DNA of 64,000 bases from Ixodes scapularis (GCF_016920785.2 NW_024609857.1:189113027-189177026), one strand, 5' to 3'. Positions 46,161 through 57,135 are shown, numbered from the stretch's first letter. Numbers and translations are program-made. The notes: a model not told the origin generated them from the sequence alone.

Positions 46161-48833
46161 GACGCCCCAAGACCTCTTGCAGCTCGTGAAGAATGGTTTC
46201 TCCTCAAGCAGTACCCTCCCCTGGCGCACGAGAAAGGCGACTGAGTGATGAAGAACTATTCCGGATTCAAAAAGGAGCTCAGAAAAATCTCTTAACTGTT
46301 TTTAACCAAACAAAACCTTTTGAAGAGTGCTTAAAAACTCTTTTTGAGAGAAAAATATGGACCAGCCGAAGAGACAATACTAGTTTGTTTATGACCTGTT
46401 TTTTTTTTTTTTTTTTTTTTGTAGTTGCTGTTTTTTGTTTTTTTGTAGAGTGCGTGACGACGCCGAAGAACGAATTACGAGGCCAGATTTGTGACATGTT
46501 AAGGCACGCCCCTCCTTTCGGAAACTGGGAATGACTCTCTTGTCCCAATCGTGCACTTGCAGCTCAATCTCGCTCTCTTTATTATTTTGTTCTTTACACA
46601 AGTTATCTTTCTATGCTGCGTCACGCGAAGTCTGCAGATGTGCATCTCCATAAAGTGCCCAAAAACTTAATTATCTTTATTTTAACCATACCGCGTGGCT
46701 CGCCGCGCTTGCAGAAACCGAAACCCTCTGTCGCACTGATGTTGCGTCATAAAAATAGACCGTGTGCATACGCTGCATGGGGCGTTGAGGCGTGTTTCGC
46801 CTTGTCATATTGATACTGTACGATCGGTCTTACAAATTTGACCGCCAGACATGTTGTATATATACATAAAAAATTATCCGGCGTCTTAACAAATTTGAAA
46901 ATTCTCGTTCTACCTCTAATTTTCTTTGACCAAAGGCGCGTATTCGGACGACTCCTCCCGTCCTCGGGATTCATATTCCTTCCCCAATTCCATAGACGAA
47001 TCTGTTGTTTACAAAACAGCTACGTGTTTGCGCACACCTCACCGTGTATGCACTGTGCTTGCGCAGGATCCAAGTGTGCGTCGAGTGAAGTGTCTGGGCG
47101 TCAGCCGCGCTTATACAACCGCGCCATCTCGGCGGCGTGGCGCCAGCGCCGCTCTTTAGTGCCGAAGCTGCCATAGAAGGACACCTCGTCTTTGCTTTTC
47201 CCAACTATATACAAGCGACAAACAGAAACGGGCTCATAAAGTCCTACCACTGGCCTTGTTTTTTGTTATTGTTGCTGTTTCAAGCTGACAAAGACAAAAC
47301 GGATTCAAACACCTCCTTCCTCGCTATACAACGCATCGCTATAATGACTTCCAGAAGAAAAAAAAAAAATTGCGATCTGTATAGCAAAAGTATTAGTTGA
47401 AATTAAGACAAAGCCTGTTCAATACGCAGCACATTGAGGATACGGGAACGAGAACGTAAGAACGACGGCAAAGGAAGAAGGAGGCCTCCTTACTGTTTCC
47501 TAACTTCAATCAATCGTGGCAAAGGGGAAACAATCCATCCTAAACAAGGCGTTCCCTCAAAGAAAACGAATAAATACGAATGGGTACCTTGCAAGAGAGG
47601 GTCTCAACTTGGGAAACAACAACAACAACGCTGAATAAAGCGAAGATTCGAAGCTCTGGTGCACCAGCCCTCCGACTCCTGCTCGGAAACGAAGAGAAAT
47701 GAATCACCCGAGTTCTTTCCGGTGTTCCCTGGCGGCGGAAAGAAACCGGAAGCTATATAAGCTTCCCGAAGCCGCAGCGACGACTAAAGCTACTTCCAAG
47801 CCAAGCCGTTAGCTACATCGCAAGCCGAATCTAAGGCTGCCAGGCCCAACGCAAACCCTCCCCACCCCCCCCCCCCCCCAAAAAAAAAGAAAAAAAAAAA
47901 AAAAAAACGACGTTTCGGGGGGGGGGGGGGGGAAGGGGGAGGGGGGAAAGTTGCATTGCGTCGTGCAATAGGCTTAGTCGAGGGACTGGCTAGCACGGCG
48001 GGGTTTCCCGCTACCGTCTGAGTTCAGAAATACCGGCGCAAGATGAGCTAAGATAAGCTAAGGAACCGATGGCTCGTCCCGAATGCCAATGAGATGGGCT
48101 GCCATACAGAGGGGTTTATACGTAGACGACTTGTCGCTGTCAAGCTGCCTTCGTTCCAGTGGGCCTGGCATACAAGTATAGCATTTTGTTTCCTAGTACT
48201 CTATATTTCGCGGCGTGTTTCGGATTTTCTCCCCGATTCAGAGGTATGGTCTATTAGCTGAATTTGGTTCCTAGCTAGAATTCCGCAATAATCTCATAAA
48301 AAAAAAAAAAGATTAGCCCGTTGATTTTCCGAAGATCGTTCGCTGCTTAACATTTGTTTGACGGACGGAGGATATTATTTTTTTGTTTTTTTTATTCTTT
48401 GCTGCATTGCTCAAAATAGTTAAAATGCCAACCGGCTCAAAAACGAAGACCAAGAAAGCGCACTCGTCAATTACGACAGGCATTGAGACAGAGCTTAGAA
48501 TTTAATCAACGCTTCCTCGTTAACGAGGCATTGTGTGAATTTTCTACGTTCATTTAGACGTCGCCTGTTGAGGTGATAAAGTGACTTTTTGTCTTTAAAA
48601 CCAATGTATTAACATGCGCCGCTTATCCAGACCTCTCTTTCTCCATATCCCTAAACACAACAATGCAGTGCCCGCTAACAAGAAAGGCTGCAAACTAAGG
48701 AAGCAAACTCTCCTTTAATACAGAATGTGTTTTCTCACACGATTTTCATTGCGTTCTATAACAGCCGGCTGTAAGGGGAAACCGACACTAAAAGGCATGA
48801 AATGCATAGGGAACCATATTAAAATACTTAAGT
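46161..48833. other. Non-coding; tandem homopolymer cluster at 47865-47932
   Basis: No gene was found. The interval 46399-46420 is T22. At 47865-47932 a C15 run abuts about 28 nearly pure A, then ACGACGTTTC, then G16. Upstream, GGAAGCTATATAAGCTTCC at about 47748-47766 is a palindrome containing a TATA-like motif, which could be a promoter but has no supported gene after it. Confidence 0.45.
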
Positions 48834-48910
48834 CCCCCGTCCGGATTTGAACTTCCCACCTTGAAATTGTGAGCCAAGTGCTTTGCAGACTGAGCTATCC
48901 TGTGACGGGG
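48834..48910 (-). mobile_element. Degenerate tRNA-like sequence (SINE head or tRNA pseudogene)
   Basis: On the minus strand a 7-bp acceptor-like pair (CCCCGTC at 48910-48904 and GACGGGG at 48841-48835) encloses a box A (TAGCTCAGTCTGC) and box B (GTTCAAATCC) in the right order over 77 nt. The T-stem does not pair well and the anticodon arm is two bases too long, so I do not assign an anticodon or call a working tRNA. The internal Pol III promoter elements are largely intact. Confidence 0.6.
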
Positions 48911-49720
48911 TCGAAGCATTCGAAAGCGAAGCCGTCTGCGCGGCATGCGAAAGTGCGGTCGCGCGCTTCGTGGCATTTTCTGTCACGCTGTACCATCTCA
49001 CGGCGTTAGTCAGAAATGAGACTCTTCGTTAGGCACTGCACTTCAGATGCCCTTTTCTTCTTCCCTGGAAGGCCTAGCATATTACATATTCTGTGCTTAC
49101 CAGTCTTTGTCAGCATGATCAAGTTAGTATATTTTTGTTTTGTTTCTTTAAGCAATATGGGTAGTTTCTTCTCAACGTACACTGCGTTGCTGGAACTACA
49201 AAACATTTGTCAAGTTTTTTTTGTTAGTTTTTTTCTCGAAGTTTCTCGTTAAATAATTTGTATAGAAGCTTATCTTAGCGTATCTAGTCGAACAGCCCTA
49301 ACTTTAGGTCAGCATAGGGGTCTTCACACATTCAACGATCGAGTCCAATGACTGTTGGCTGCTAGATGTTTTGGTGGCATCACCTTATGGTTCCTACCGG
49401 TCACCCCAAGACCGGCATAACCATCCCGATAGCGGACCAACCCAACACCTTCGTGTACCGGGTCATCTCGCAGGACAAGTCGCCGACTGCAGTGCTACTT
49501 TTCACAAGGGATATCTTGCAAACTTAAAGCGATCTTAGCAGCGTAGTGTCGTGCAAAGCATCTGGGAACCCTTTGGTCACAGTTTCGGTTTATATTTGCA
49601 AACCTCACTTCCCGATATACCGTCAGGGCAAATTACAGTGCTTGAATATCTGAATATGGGAACTTTCCTTAAATGTATGATACAGTAAGTGTTGCCTACA
49701 TATATGAATAAAACGCTGGG
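48911..49720. other. Non-coding; left direct repeat of the next element at 49710-49720
   Basis: No gene was found. The last 11 bases (AAAACGCTGGG) are the left copy of the duplication flanking the palindromic element. Confidence 0.5.
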
Positions 49721-49910
49721 ATAATACTTAAAAAACAAGCGAGCTGGTGATGATTCATGGTAATAAAACCCGAGACTCAGGAACACAGAAGGGGACGAAC
49801 AAAACACAACGTCTCAAACACAGCTCTGTTTGAGACGTTGTGCTGTGTTTGAGACGTTGTGTTGTGTTCGTCCCCTTCTGTGTTCCTGAGTCTCGGGTTT
49901 TATTACCATG
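49721..49910 (+). mobile_element. Palindromic mini-element, copy 2, 11-bp target duplication
   Basis: The head at 49721-49753 contains AAGCGAGCTGGTGATGA. The palindrome 49754-49912 has roughly 70-bp arms with one mismatch and a short central stretch that repeats part of the arm (CTGTTTGAGACGTTGTG). The arm is T-poor and bounded by CGAGAC ... GTCTC. The 11-mer AAAACGCTGGG occurs at 49710-49720 and 49911-49921. Its organisation equals that of the copies at 45991 and 56590. Confidence 0.85.
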
Positions 49911-49921
49911 AAAACGCTGGG

Positions 49922-50874
49922 GTACGTTTTTGCGGTGTCTCCCAACATGCCAGGAGTTCGTGCGCGCGTAAACAGAACTACGAAAGCAGGCGGAAAAAGT
50001 GTACTGGGCTTGTCATCATGTTCCCTTGTCTCCCCAAAGCCCAGGCTTCTTAGATCATCATTGAGCCTGGAGGGCCATGCTGCACTGTGGGGTGGTAGTC
50101 AGGGAACCAGAAAAGTATGCGACGCGATCGGTCGTACTCCTATTCCTCGCTAAGCCTGGCACGTCCATATGGCCGCTGGAGCTCCGTGTTTCTGCGGGGG
50201 CTATCACGAAGATGAATGGGTGAAATGTAAGGAAGCGCGGACTTTATTTTCATGCCTTGCTGAGACGTACTACTTCGTCAATCGAAATCGAAATCACGCC
50301 ACTCCTCTCCATGGCCAAATAAATTGCACAATGCAACACGCGCTCTGTCGCATGGGGGGATTTTTGGAAGTAACCTATTTCTTCTTGCGCGGACCTCGCA
50401 TCAGCAGATATCTTACCGCAACGGCCTACGGCGTTGTCAAACTCCCTTTAATAGGCCCATCGCAAAATTGCGTGTGGGTGCATTTGACAGCGTTAGACCG
50501 CGTTCCGTCGTGAAACGGCTGCCGCCCTATACCGAAAAAGTCAGTATAGCTTTTCGCTATGTGGATTATGGAACTGGAAGTCTATCTCGATTATATCCGA
50601 GTTTCGGGTTTTACAAAGTTATTCCTTTGTCGGCGATCTGTAGTTCAAGTTTCCAGAAACATATCTCCAGTTCAATAATCCAGATAGCAAAAAGTCATTC
50701 TGGGTATTTCGGTAGGGCGGTCACTGTGTCAGCCGTGCTTCGTATGAAGCGTGTCATCCAGTCTAAGTCCTAGCAGCTTACAACGCAGCATACGAAACTT
50801 TAATATTACATCAAGCAAAAACCGCACAATTTAAAAGTGTACCGTATCTTTGGACGAGCCATGTTCGGTGATAG
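49922..50874. other. Non-coding stretch, nothing recognised
   Basis: Overlapping plus-strand frames at 50169-50513 and 50324-50773 (114 and 149 codons) lack any recognised domain, and neither has coding support. Confidence 0.4.
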
Positions 50875-51021
50875 GTTAAGAGTTTAGGAGAAGCTCCCCC
50901 ACCCCTTTCAACTTTAGCGGAACGAAAGTTGGAAACCCCTCCAGCGTGCGCTCTCGAAAGTAGGAAGGGGGGGGGGGGGGGGGGGGGGGCGGAGGAGAGG
51001 AGTTTTCCCTGAACTCTTAAC
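50875..51021. mobile_element. Small MITE with GTTAAGAGTT termini and a G23 run
   Basis: GTTAAGAGTTTAGGAGAA at the left and TTCCCTGAACTCTTAAC at the right are inverted with mismatches. The interior is purine-rich on the right side, with G23 at 50967-50989 opposite CCCCCACCCC on the left, so the element can fold on itself. No target duplication was resolved. Confidence 0.6.
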
Positions 51022-52590
51022 TTGTCACCAACTATACTTCTGCGTCATAAATTAGATGCTCGTTCTAGCAGTTATATATGCGTCTCATTTAAATGATTCC
51101 TATATTACTGTGAGTTGTACATGTGTTCATAACCTATTTTTTGTGCAAGCCATGGTCTCTCGTGTCTTTTATGTTCTGAAGGCAGTAAAGTAAAATCAAC
51201 GAGGTTTACATGCGAGAAATTTTGGCCACTACAGTTTCGTTTATCGTGTTAATTTTGGTGGATCTTTGAGAAGCCAGAGTAGCGATTGTGGTCGTAAAAC
51301 AAAGTGGTAACTGCCTCGTCCCTTCTTTCATTCCCCTTTTTTTTTATTGATCCGACGCCCGTTTTCTTTTTTATGCGTCCGCAGTCACCCGGTTAACACA
51401 TCGAGGATATGGAAGCATACCGTAGCAAATCTTCCTTTCAAAGTTGTTCAGCCGTTTTTTTTTTTTTTTTGTTTACGCGAGTCGTTGGTTGCAGAAGGAC
51501 GACTCATTTTACTTACTTCTCCGCCGTAAAAAAAAAAATAATAAATAAAAACAACAAGGATGTTTGTGAGCTTGTCTGTGCTGAGAAGATCCGTTTGATT
51601 CGCGCAAAAGAGATCTCGGAGAGTCTATCTGGAGCAGCGCGCACAGCCAGTTATCCCGGATCAGTATAAACCCCAAAGGTCCTCCATTTCCCCCGTCCCC
51701 TTTCTATTACTTTATTTTTATTTTTTTTTTATTTTATTTCGCGCGTGTCCCCATTACTTTCCGGCGGACTTTCGGTAGCTTACTCGTCAGTCACCGCCTC
51801 TAGTCAAAGCTTGCGCAACTCCTAGAGCAGCAGCTTTCTTTGTCGTTGTTTTATGTCGGTATTTTGTTTTCTTTCTGATCTAATTTTGTTCGATCCTTAG
51901 CTTTCCAAACCAGGTGCATTTTTAACGCGATAGGAAAGGAGAAAAAAAAAAGAAAAATGAGAAGACAAAACTTACTCTGGGGAAATATCGTGTAACGGAG
52001 ATTGGACGCACGTACACGACTGAACCCGGCTATCAATATAAGTAAATACATTTCAAAAAAACATAAAAATTAACATTTCAAAAAGAAAAAAACAGCGTAG
52101 AAAGTGCGAGGAAAAAAAAGGATAAGCAAAGCGGCGAAATGCTGGGGAAACAACGGCAGAGGTGCGCGGGGGGGGGCTTGCGCACGCATGCCGAACGGGA
52201 ACGGAGCGGCACTGGCTTCTTATCAGCCGGGCGCAGCCTCGGAAATTGTGCGTGGAAATTCTCGGCCGAACGGGTGGGGCAACCACCTGCACGCTCGGAA
52301 TGCGGACCCCTGAGCGATACTCGGCTGCGCCTGAACTACCGACTAACAGAGCGCCGGGAACGAGCGACGCCCGATTACGCGGTTGAAGACAATCGCTGAA
52401 GCGGACTTCTCGCCGCTATTTCTTGCTTTTATGCTCGTTTTGAGTTATCTTTATTGTTTTTTTTTTTTATGTTGCGAAAGCTAGCTTCTACTCTAATTTT
52501 TTGCAGGTTCTGATTTCTTCGTTTTCGTCAGAGTCACGCCTTCAGTATCGGCACACCGTTTCATTTTAATTTTTTATTATATAATAGCGT
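51022..52590. other. Non-coding; CpG-rich block at 52140-52400
   Basis: The block at 52140-52400 is GC-rich with many CpG and has frames open on several strands. It could be a promoter-associated region or an element. No start-to-stop gene is supported. Confidence 0.4.
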
Positions 52591-52819
52591 TGCTTGGAGC
52601 GTTCGATGCACGCGCGAGCGATTCGTGAAAGCCGCCATCAAGTCGCGTGAAGGCCGACGGGCGCAATTCTCGATGGGCGTCGAACCCATGCAATAGACCC
52701 GTTGCTCTCAGGCGGGGGGCGCGAGCGCGTCCGCTAGACGCGACCATGTTATGCTGGCAGCACAATCCAGGCGGCGCTGTAACGTTCGATTTTGCACGTG
52801 CAACGTTCGAATGCAAGCA
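52591..52819. mobile_element. Probable GC-rich MITE
   Basis: TGCTTGGAGCGTTCGATGCACG at the left end and CGTGCAACGTTCGAATGCAAGCA at the right end are imperfect inverted repeats. The interior is GC-rich. No target duplication was resolved, so the boundaries are approximate. Confidence 0.45.
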
Positions 52820-53224
52820 TCTGTCAGCATCTGTAGGCGCGCAATAACAAAACGCCTAAAAAGAGAAAAACTACAATAAAAAAAACGAATTGTGGAGCTC
52901 GCGGACTCAGCGTCCCATTCCACTTAATTATTTTATTGCGTTCTTTCATCGCTTCCGTGATCCCGTATGTTTCACTTTACGTGATAGGGAAGCTGAAGCT
53001 ACTCGCAAAAACATGTTCTTCTGAACGATGCGCGCACTCCACGAGCGCACGTGCTTGGAAGGGACACTGCAAGAGCGGTGCTCGCTCTTGTAGCCTATGC
53101 TACGCTGGCACTTAGAATGAAACGGAGTAGAAAAAACTCTAGTGGGGAAGCGTAATGACGCACGTTCGAAACGCGAGCCAAATATTCTATTTTGCTCGCC
53201 TGGAACGCTGCTCAAAACTTCAGA
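52820..53224. other. Non-coding stretch
   Basis: No gene was found. A small hairpin (CAAGAGC / GCTCTTG) is near 53070-53092. Confidence 0.45.
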
Positions 53225-53415
53225 GCTACGTTCGCCGGGGGCTTGCGATGACGACAGAACGCCGACCTCTGACTGGCTCCGATTGGGAGGATAGTGGGTA
53301 TATAACTTGAGGCGGCTAGCAGTAAGGTCAACCCACTATCCTTCGAATTGGAGCCAATCGGAGCGCGGCATTCTGATGTTACTGGAACCCCTGCGCAGGA
53401 AGCAGACGGTCTTGC
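53225..53415. mobile_element. Foldback MITE, family copy 2
   Basis: Same architecture and motifs as 35390-35584. GACGACAGAACGCC, GACTGGCTCCGATTGG and AGGATAGTGGGT are on the left. On the right are ACCCACTATCCTTC, AATTGGAGCCAATC and CTGCGCAGGAAGCAGACG. The copies differ throughout, so they inserted long ago or from different sources. Confidence 0.82.
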
Positions 53416-54349
53416 GTTCCGCATAGATTTTAGAGAGGAAGCAGCTCAAACCACGGTGAACGTTTGCAATGTAATGGCGGACGCGCCCCTTTTGTACACA
53501 GATCGGTGCCATGTGCGCGTACGTGCGTTGTCAAAAGACAAAAAAAAAATAGCGGGAGTGGAAAAAAAACAATGTCTGGGGGAGACGTTTTGCGGACGGT
53601 CGAGGGTTTCGACTGCTACCTCGCACTCGCATGACAAAACCTACCGATACACCACGAAACACCACCTGTAGAGTGAATGGAACGCACTCTGTAAACTATA
53701 GGCACAATAAACAGTATTGAAAAGAAACGCGAACTATAGCAGAAAAAAATCATTCAGCCTTTCTACTCTGGTGAAGAAGGAAGAGCAGTGGAGCTGTTCT
53801 ATGTGCCGCAATCTATGAGCGACGGTGGCAACCAGACTGGTTGTCTGGAGCGCCGTCGCTCATAAATGGCGGTAGCTGTCAAGTGTTTTTTGTAGTTTTG
53901 TGTCGACATTTTGCTTGGTACCGCAAATGAAACTGGAGAAACTAGCCCTTAACAGCTCTGCTGTAAACATCTTGATCGTGTTGAGTGAGTTATACATTAG
54001 TATATAGTATCTTAAGAAACGTGCGCTTTAGCGCGTCCTTCGTCGTGACTCGTTGTGCGGCCTTGTTCTTGAATAAAGCCTCCGTCTTAGCAGGTATGGA
54101 AGAATGACAAGAGACTCGGGATTCGATATGTCCTGCGTGTCTTAACTTGACTGTGACGCTAACTAATGCGGTATATGGCTTCCCAAGAGGAGGGGGGAGT
54201 GAAATCGACCTCTTGCGTTTCCGTTAGGCAAGTGTCCGAAAGGCGGTGGTATAGAGAGCGACAACGACCTGTCTGGTCCATTAAGACCTCGAGAAAACAA
54301 ATTTGAAGCGCAAACGAAACTACATTTTCCTTATTCTCTTTCTTATTAG
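53416..54349. other. Non-coding; compound hairpin at 53814-53864
   Basis: No gene was found. The hairpin has a 14-bp outer stem (TATGAGCGACGGTG with CGCCGTCGCTCATA, one mismatch) and an inner stem CCAGAC/GTCTGG separated by a small internal loop. Confidence 0.55.
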
Positions 54350-54409
54350 CGGAAAACAAACAGCGCAAGGACAAGGACAGAGTAGAAGGCGGTAGACACA
54401 CACAGCGCT
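54350..54409 (+). mobile_element. Single arm of the palindromic mini-element family (identical to 56629-56688)
   Basis: All 60 bases match the left arm of the palindrome at 56629-56742, from CGGAAAACAAACAGCGC to the terminal AGCGCT. The bases after AGCGCT (TGTTCCTTGTTTTTTG) look like a deleted, diverged remnant of the opposite arm. Identity over 60 bp between two loci 2.3 kb apart implies recent mobility of the family. Confidence 0.85.
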
Positions 54410-55699
54410 TGTTCCTTGTTTTTTGATCTTTCAGTTCGAACACGTTCTTTATCTACGCGTTTTGACCTACTAATCGCTTCGTTGTATAATGATTTTACCC
54501 CGCTGCGCACGTGTCTTTGTGTCCCTAGGAAACGAACTGCCACTAGTGACACGAATGATTAATTTTCGTGTTTTTGTTTTTTTCATTAGTTATGATATTG
54601 TAAGGACAATGCATATATACATATCAGCTCAAGCTGCTCAAGCGTAGAACAGAAGTTCGTCACAAGCGTTGGTATTTGTTGAGTATCGATGCTTCATTTT
54701 TGTCAACGCTCGAAACGTCTTCCTGATTTAAGTTTGATTTTTCTTTTCTACTTTCTTTATTTAGGGACATCTACCTATAGCTCCCGCTGTCAATGTCAAT
54801 CTCTTACTCGTTCAACCGATGTGCCACCGATTGGTGCAGTATTTCAGAGCCCGCGGCGGTTTAACGACACGCCGACGACCTGCTGTAAAGAACAGTTGTG
54901 TGAGAAACACAGCTCCCGGGAGGCGAAGCCCAAAGAAGGGCGCCGAGAGGCGGAGAAGAATTGAGTAAAAAGAAAGGGTGGTACCAGGCGCAAGGGCGCT
55001 CGAAAAGAACCACGCCTAAGCGCTGTTCCTTTCGAGGACAGGACGGGAGCGAACCCGGTGATCCTTTTGCTCCAAAAAGGCGCTCTAGAAAGGGACGCAA
55101 GAGTCTTCATTTACTTGCCTTAGGCCTCCGAATTCCACCCCTCCCTTCCCTGTTAATTGCCTCGGCGGGTTTTTCGAAGCATTTTCCCGGAGGGGAACAA
55201 CCACCTCCCAGAGAACCCTGACCGAGCCTCTCGAAGCGTTGTTTTCTACAACACCCGAACTCTGTGAAGTTTTCGTCGAAAACTTGGCTTTGTTCTCAGG
55301 CGGCGGCGTCTGCCGAGCGGCAAGGAAATTAGAGGCTGTCCGTTGTCTTGTAACCCGCCTCGAGCGGTTTTGTAAATCCCCCCCCCCCCCCCCCCCCCCA
55401 TTGATGGTCAAAATGACCGGGCATCTGGTGGCAGCGTTTTTAAGTGACGACGAGAGCAAACAATTCGGGTGCCGTGCACACGAAAGTGTAAGGAGGCGTT
55501 CGCCAAAACTGTGGCATCGCACACAATGACCGACGTGTAAGTTGTTATCCTCGTAGATGGCATTATATATCGGCTTGGTCTACTGTGTTCTCAACTGGAG
55601 TTGTCTCGTAAACTCATGTATAACAAAACACCTCGCTTAATAGACCTATTGCAAAATTACCCAAGCATCAACGAGACGCCGAGGGAAGAACGAGATGGA
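54410..55699. other. Non-coding; C22 tract at 55378-55399
   Basis: GC-moderate DNA at 54850-55540 has overlapping frames on both strands and no recognised family. Confidence 0.45.
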
Positions 55700-55987
55700 T
55701 GCGTTTCTCTCGTTCCTCTTTTCAAACCTCTCCTGTTCATTTTCTCAATGGTATCCCTCTTTAACCCACTGATGTGTATAAATACCTCGGCGTTCTTCCA
55801 ACTGCAAATCTCTCCTGGGAAAACCATATTAATTCAGTTGTGAGTTCCGCTAACAAAAGCTTGGGTTTCCTTCGTCGCAATTCCAGATCTGCACCTTCTC
55901 AACTAAAACGGCTCCTCTATCTTGCCCTAGTCCGGTCTAAATTAGAATGCGAATCTTCAAATCTGGCACCCTCATCATGGTATATTA

Positions 55988-56526
55988 AAGGGCCCATGAA
56001 ACGAATTTTGGGTTGGGATGAATGATTTTAAATTAGGGCTTTACTAATCGCATATCGTTTAGTTGGCCAAAAGGAAGAGGCTAGAAAGTCAAAAGCCAGC
56101 TTTTCGGTACGAACATTTGAAAATATAGCGGACTATTTTGTACCTCATCGCCTTCGAAAGCTCTCCGCCTTTTCACTATGATACATCCGCAGTTCCAAAA
56201 GCGCGTCACCGGCGTCAAACTGACGTCAGCAGAGCCCAGCTCACGCATTGGACACGAGAACTGCGTCACTGGACGTATGCGCTCGTCAACAATCAATCCG
56301 TCGACGAATATTTGGATTCGCGTTCGTGGCCAATGAGTGCCCTGACGGAAGTTATTGTCACTGGGGGATGACAAGTTCTACGGTGTGCATAAAAAGCACG
56401 GTGGAAGCTAGGAGTCATCGCAGCGGTACCGAAGGAATGTCACGACCACGTATTCTCACAATTCGCATTTGAGTTGAGGATTAAAGCTAAGGAGGAAGAA
56501 GTAGAAAAATGGTTTCATGACCCCTT
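55988..56526. mobile_element. 539-bp MITE nested in the LINE, TA-type duplication
   Basis: The termini AAGGGCCCATGAAAC and GTTTCATGACCCCTT are inverted with two differences and are flanked by TA on both sides (55986-55987 and 56527-56528). LINE coding homology stops at its left end and resumes at its right end, which supports the boundaries. A CGTCACCGG...TGACGTCAG segment lies inside. No transposase. Confidence 0.8.
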
Positions 56527-56589
56527 TAACAGACTACATTGAATCTGTTCAAAGCCGTGCTGCGCGTTTTATTCAGTCCGATTACTCCA

Positions 56590-56738
56590 GTAGTGTTGAC
56601 GATTAGGCTAGTTGGTCATTCATATTAACGGAAAACAAACAGCGCAAGGACAAGGACAGAGTAGAAGGCGGTAGACACACACAGCGCTGTGTGTGTCTAC
56701 CACCTACTACTCGGTCCTTGTCCTTGCGCTGTTTGTTT
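56590..56738 (+). mobile_element. Palindromic mini-element, copy 3, 13-bp target duplication, nested in LINE
   Basis: The head at 56590-56628 includes AGGCTAGTTGGTCATTC. The palindrome 56629-56742 has 57-bp arms with three mismatches and the centre AGCGCT. The 13-mer TCCGATTACTCCA is duplicated at 56577-56589 and 56739-56751. Deleting the insert plus one repeat rejoins the LINE frame as S-D-Y-S-I-F-S-S-V, as expected for that family, so mobility and boundaries are confirmed by an empty-site reconstruction. The head matches a Pol III box A at 11 of 12 positions (TAGGCTAGTTGG); whether it is transcribed is unknown. Confidence 0.9.
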
Positions 56739-57135
56739 TCCGATTACTCCATTTTTTCCAGTGTCTTCCTCATGAAATCAAATCTCTCTCTCCCATTGCT
56801 TTTCACCCGTCTAAAAATATTCCGTCTCTGCCTTCTGCATAAAGCTTTTATTCACCACTTCTAAATCAGTCTCTCCTTTTCCCACCGGCTTACCTTTCCT
56901 CCAGACTCGATCATTGCAATAAAATAGCCCGGCCAAAGCGTTTTCCACAGCACATCAGCGCACTCTTCTTCCTGATGCGATTGTGGACTGGAATGACCTT
57001 ACCAAAGACATCGTCACCACCCAGGACCCCATCAAATTCCGAGAAGCAATATCAAACATTGTACTTAACACCCACTCCCCTCTCTAACGCCTTATAGCCC
57101 TGAGGATATTGTAAATAAATAAATAAATAAATAAA

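Larger units (their letters stand above)
55700..57135 (+). pseudogene. 5'-truncated LINE with (AAAT)n tail, carrying two nested insertions
   Basis: The RT C-terminal region reads VYKYLGV and NLSWENHIN (55768-55830), then SANKSLGFLRRNSR (55850-55890) and LALVRSKLE (55924-55950). After a nested MITE it resumes with LTDYIESVQSRAARFIQSDYS (56527-56590), is interrupted by a palindromic mini-element, and ends with SSRLDHCN and VDWNDLTKDIVTTQDPIKFR (about 56900-57040). The 3' end is (TAAA)n at 57112-57135. Domain order and the microsatellite-like tail fit Jockey/CR1/L2-type LINEs. Only the last third of the ORF is present, and frame changes show it is dead. Confidence 0.85.

Noticed and set aside
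47748..47766. Promoter at GGAAGCTATATAAGCTTCC
   Set aside because: The TATA-like core is part of a palindrome, and no transcript unit can be placed downstream.
48834..48910. Functional tRNA gene
   Set aside because: Acceptor, box A and box B are present, but the T-stem mispairs and the anticodon arm has the wrong length.
50324..50773. 149-codon plus-strand frame
   Set aside because: No recognisable domain, an overlapping frame on the same strand, and no splice or promoter context.
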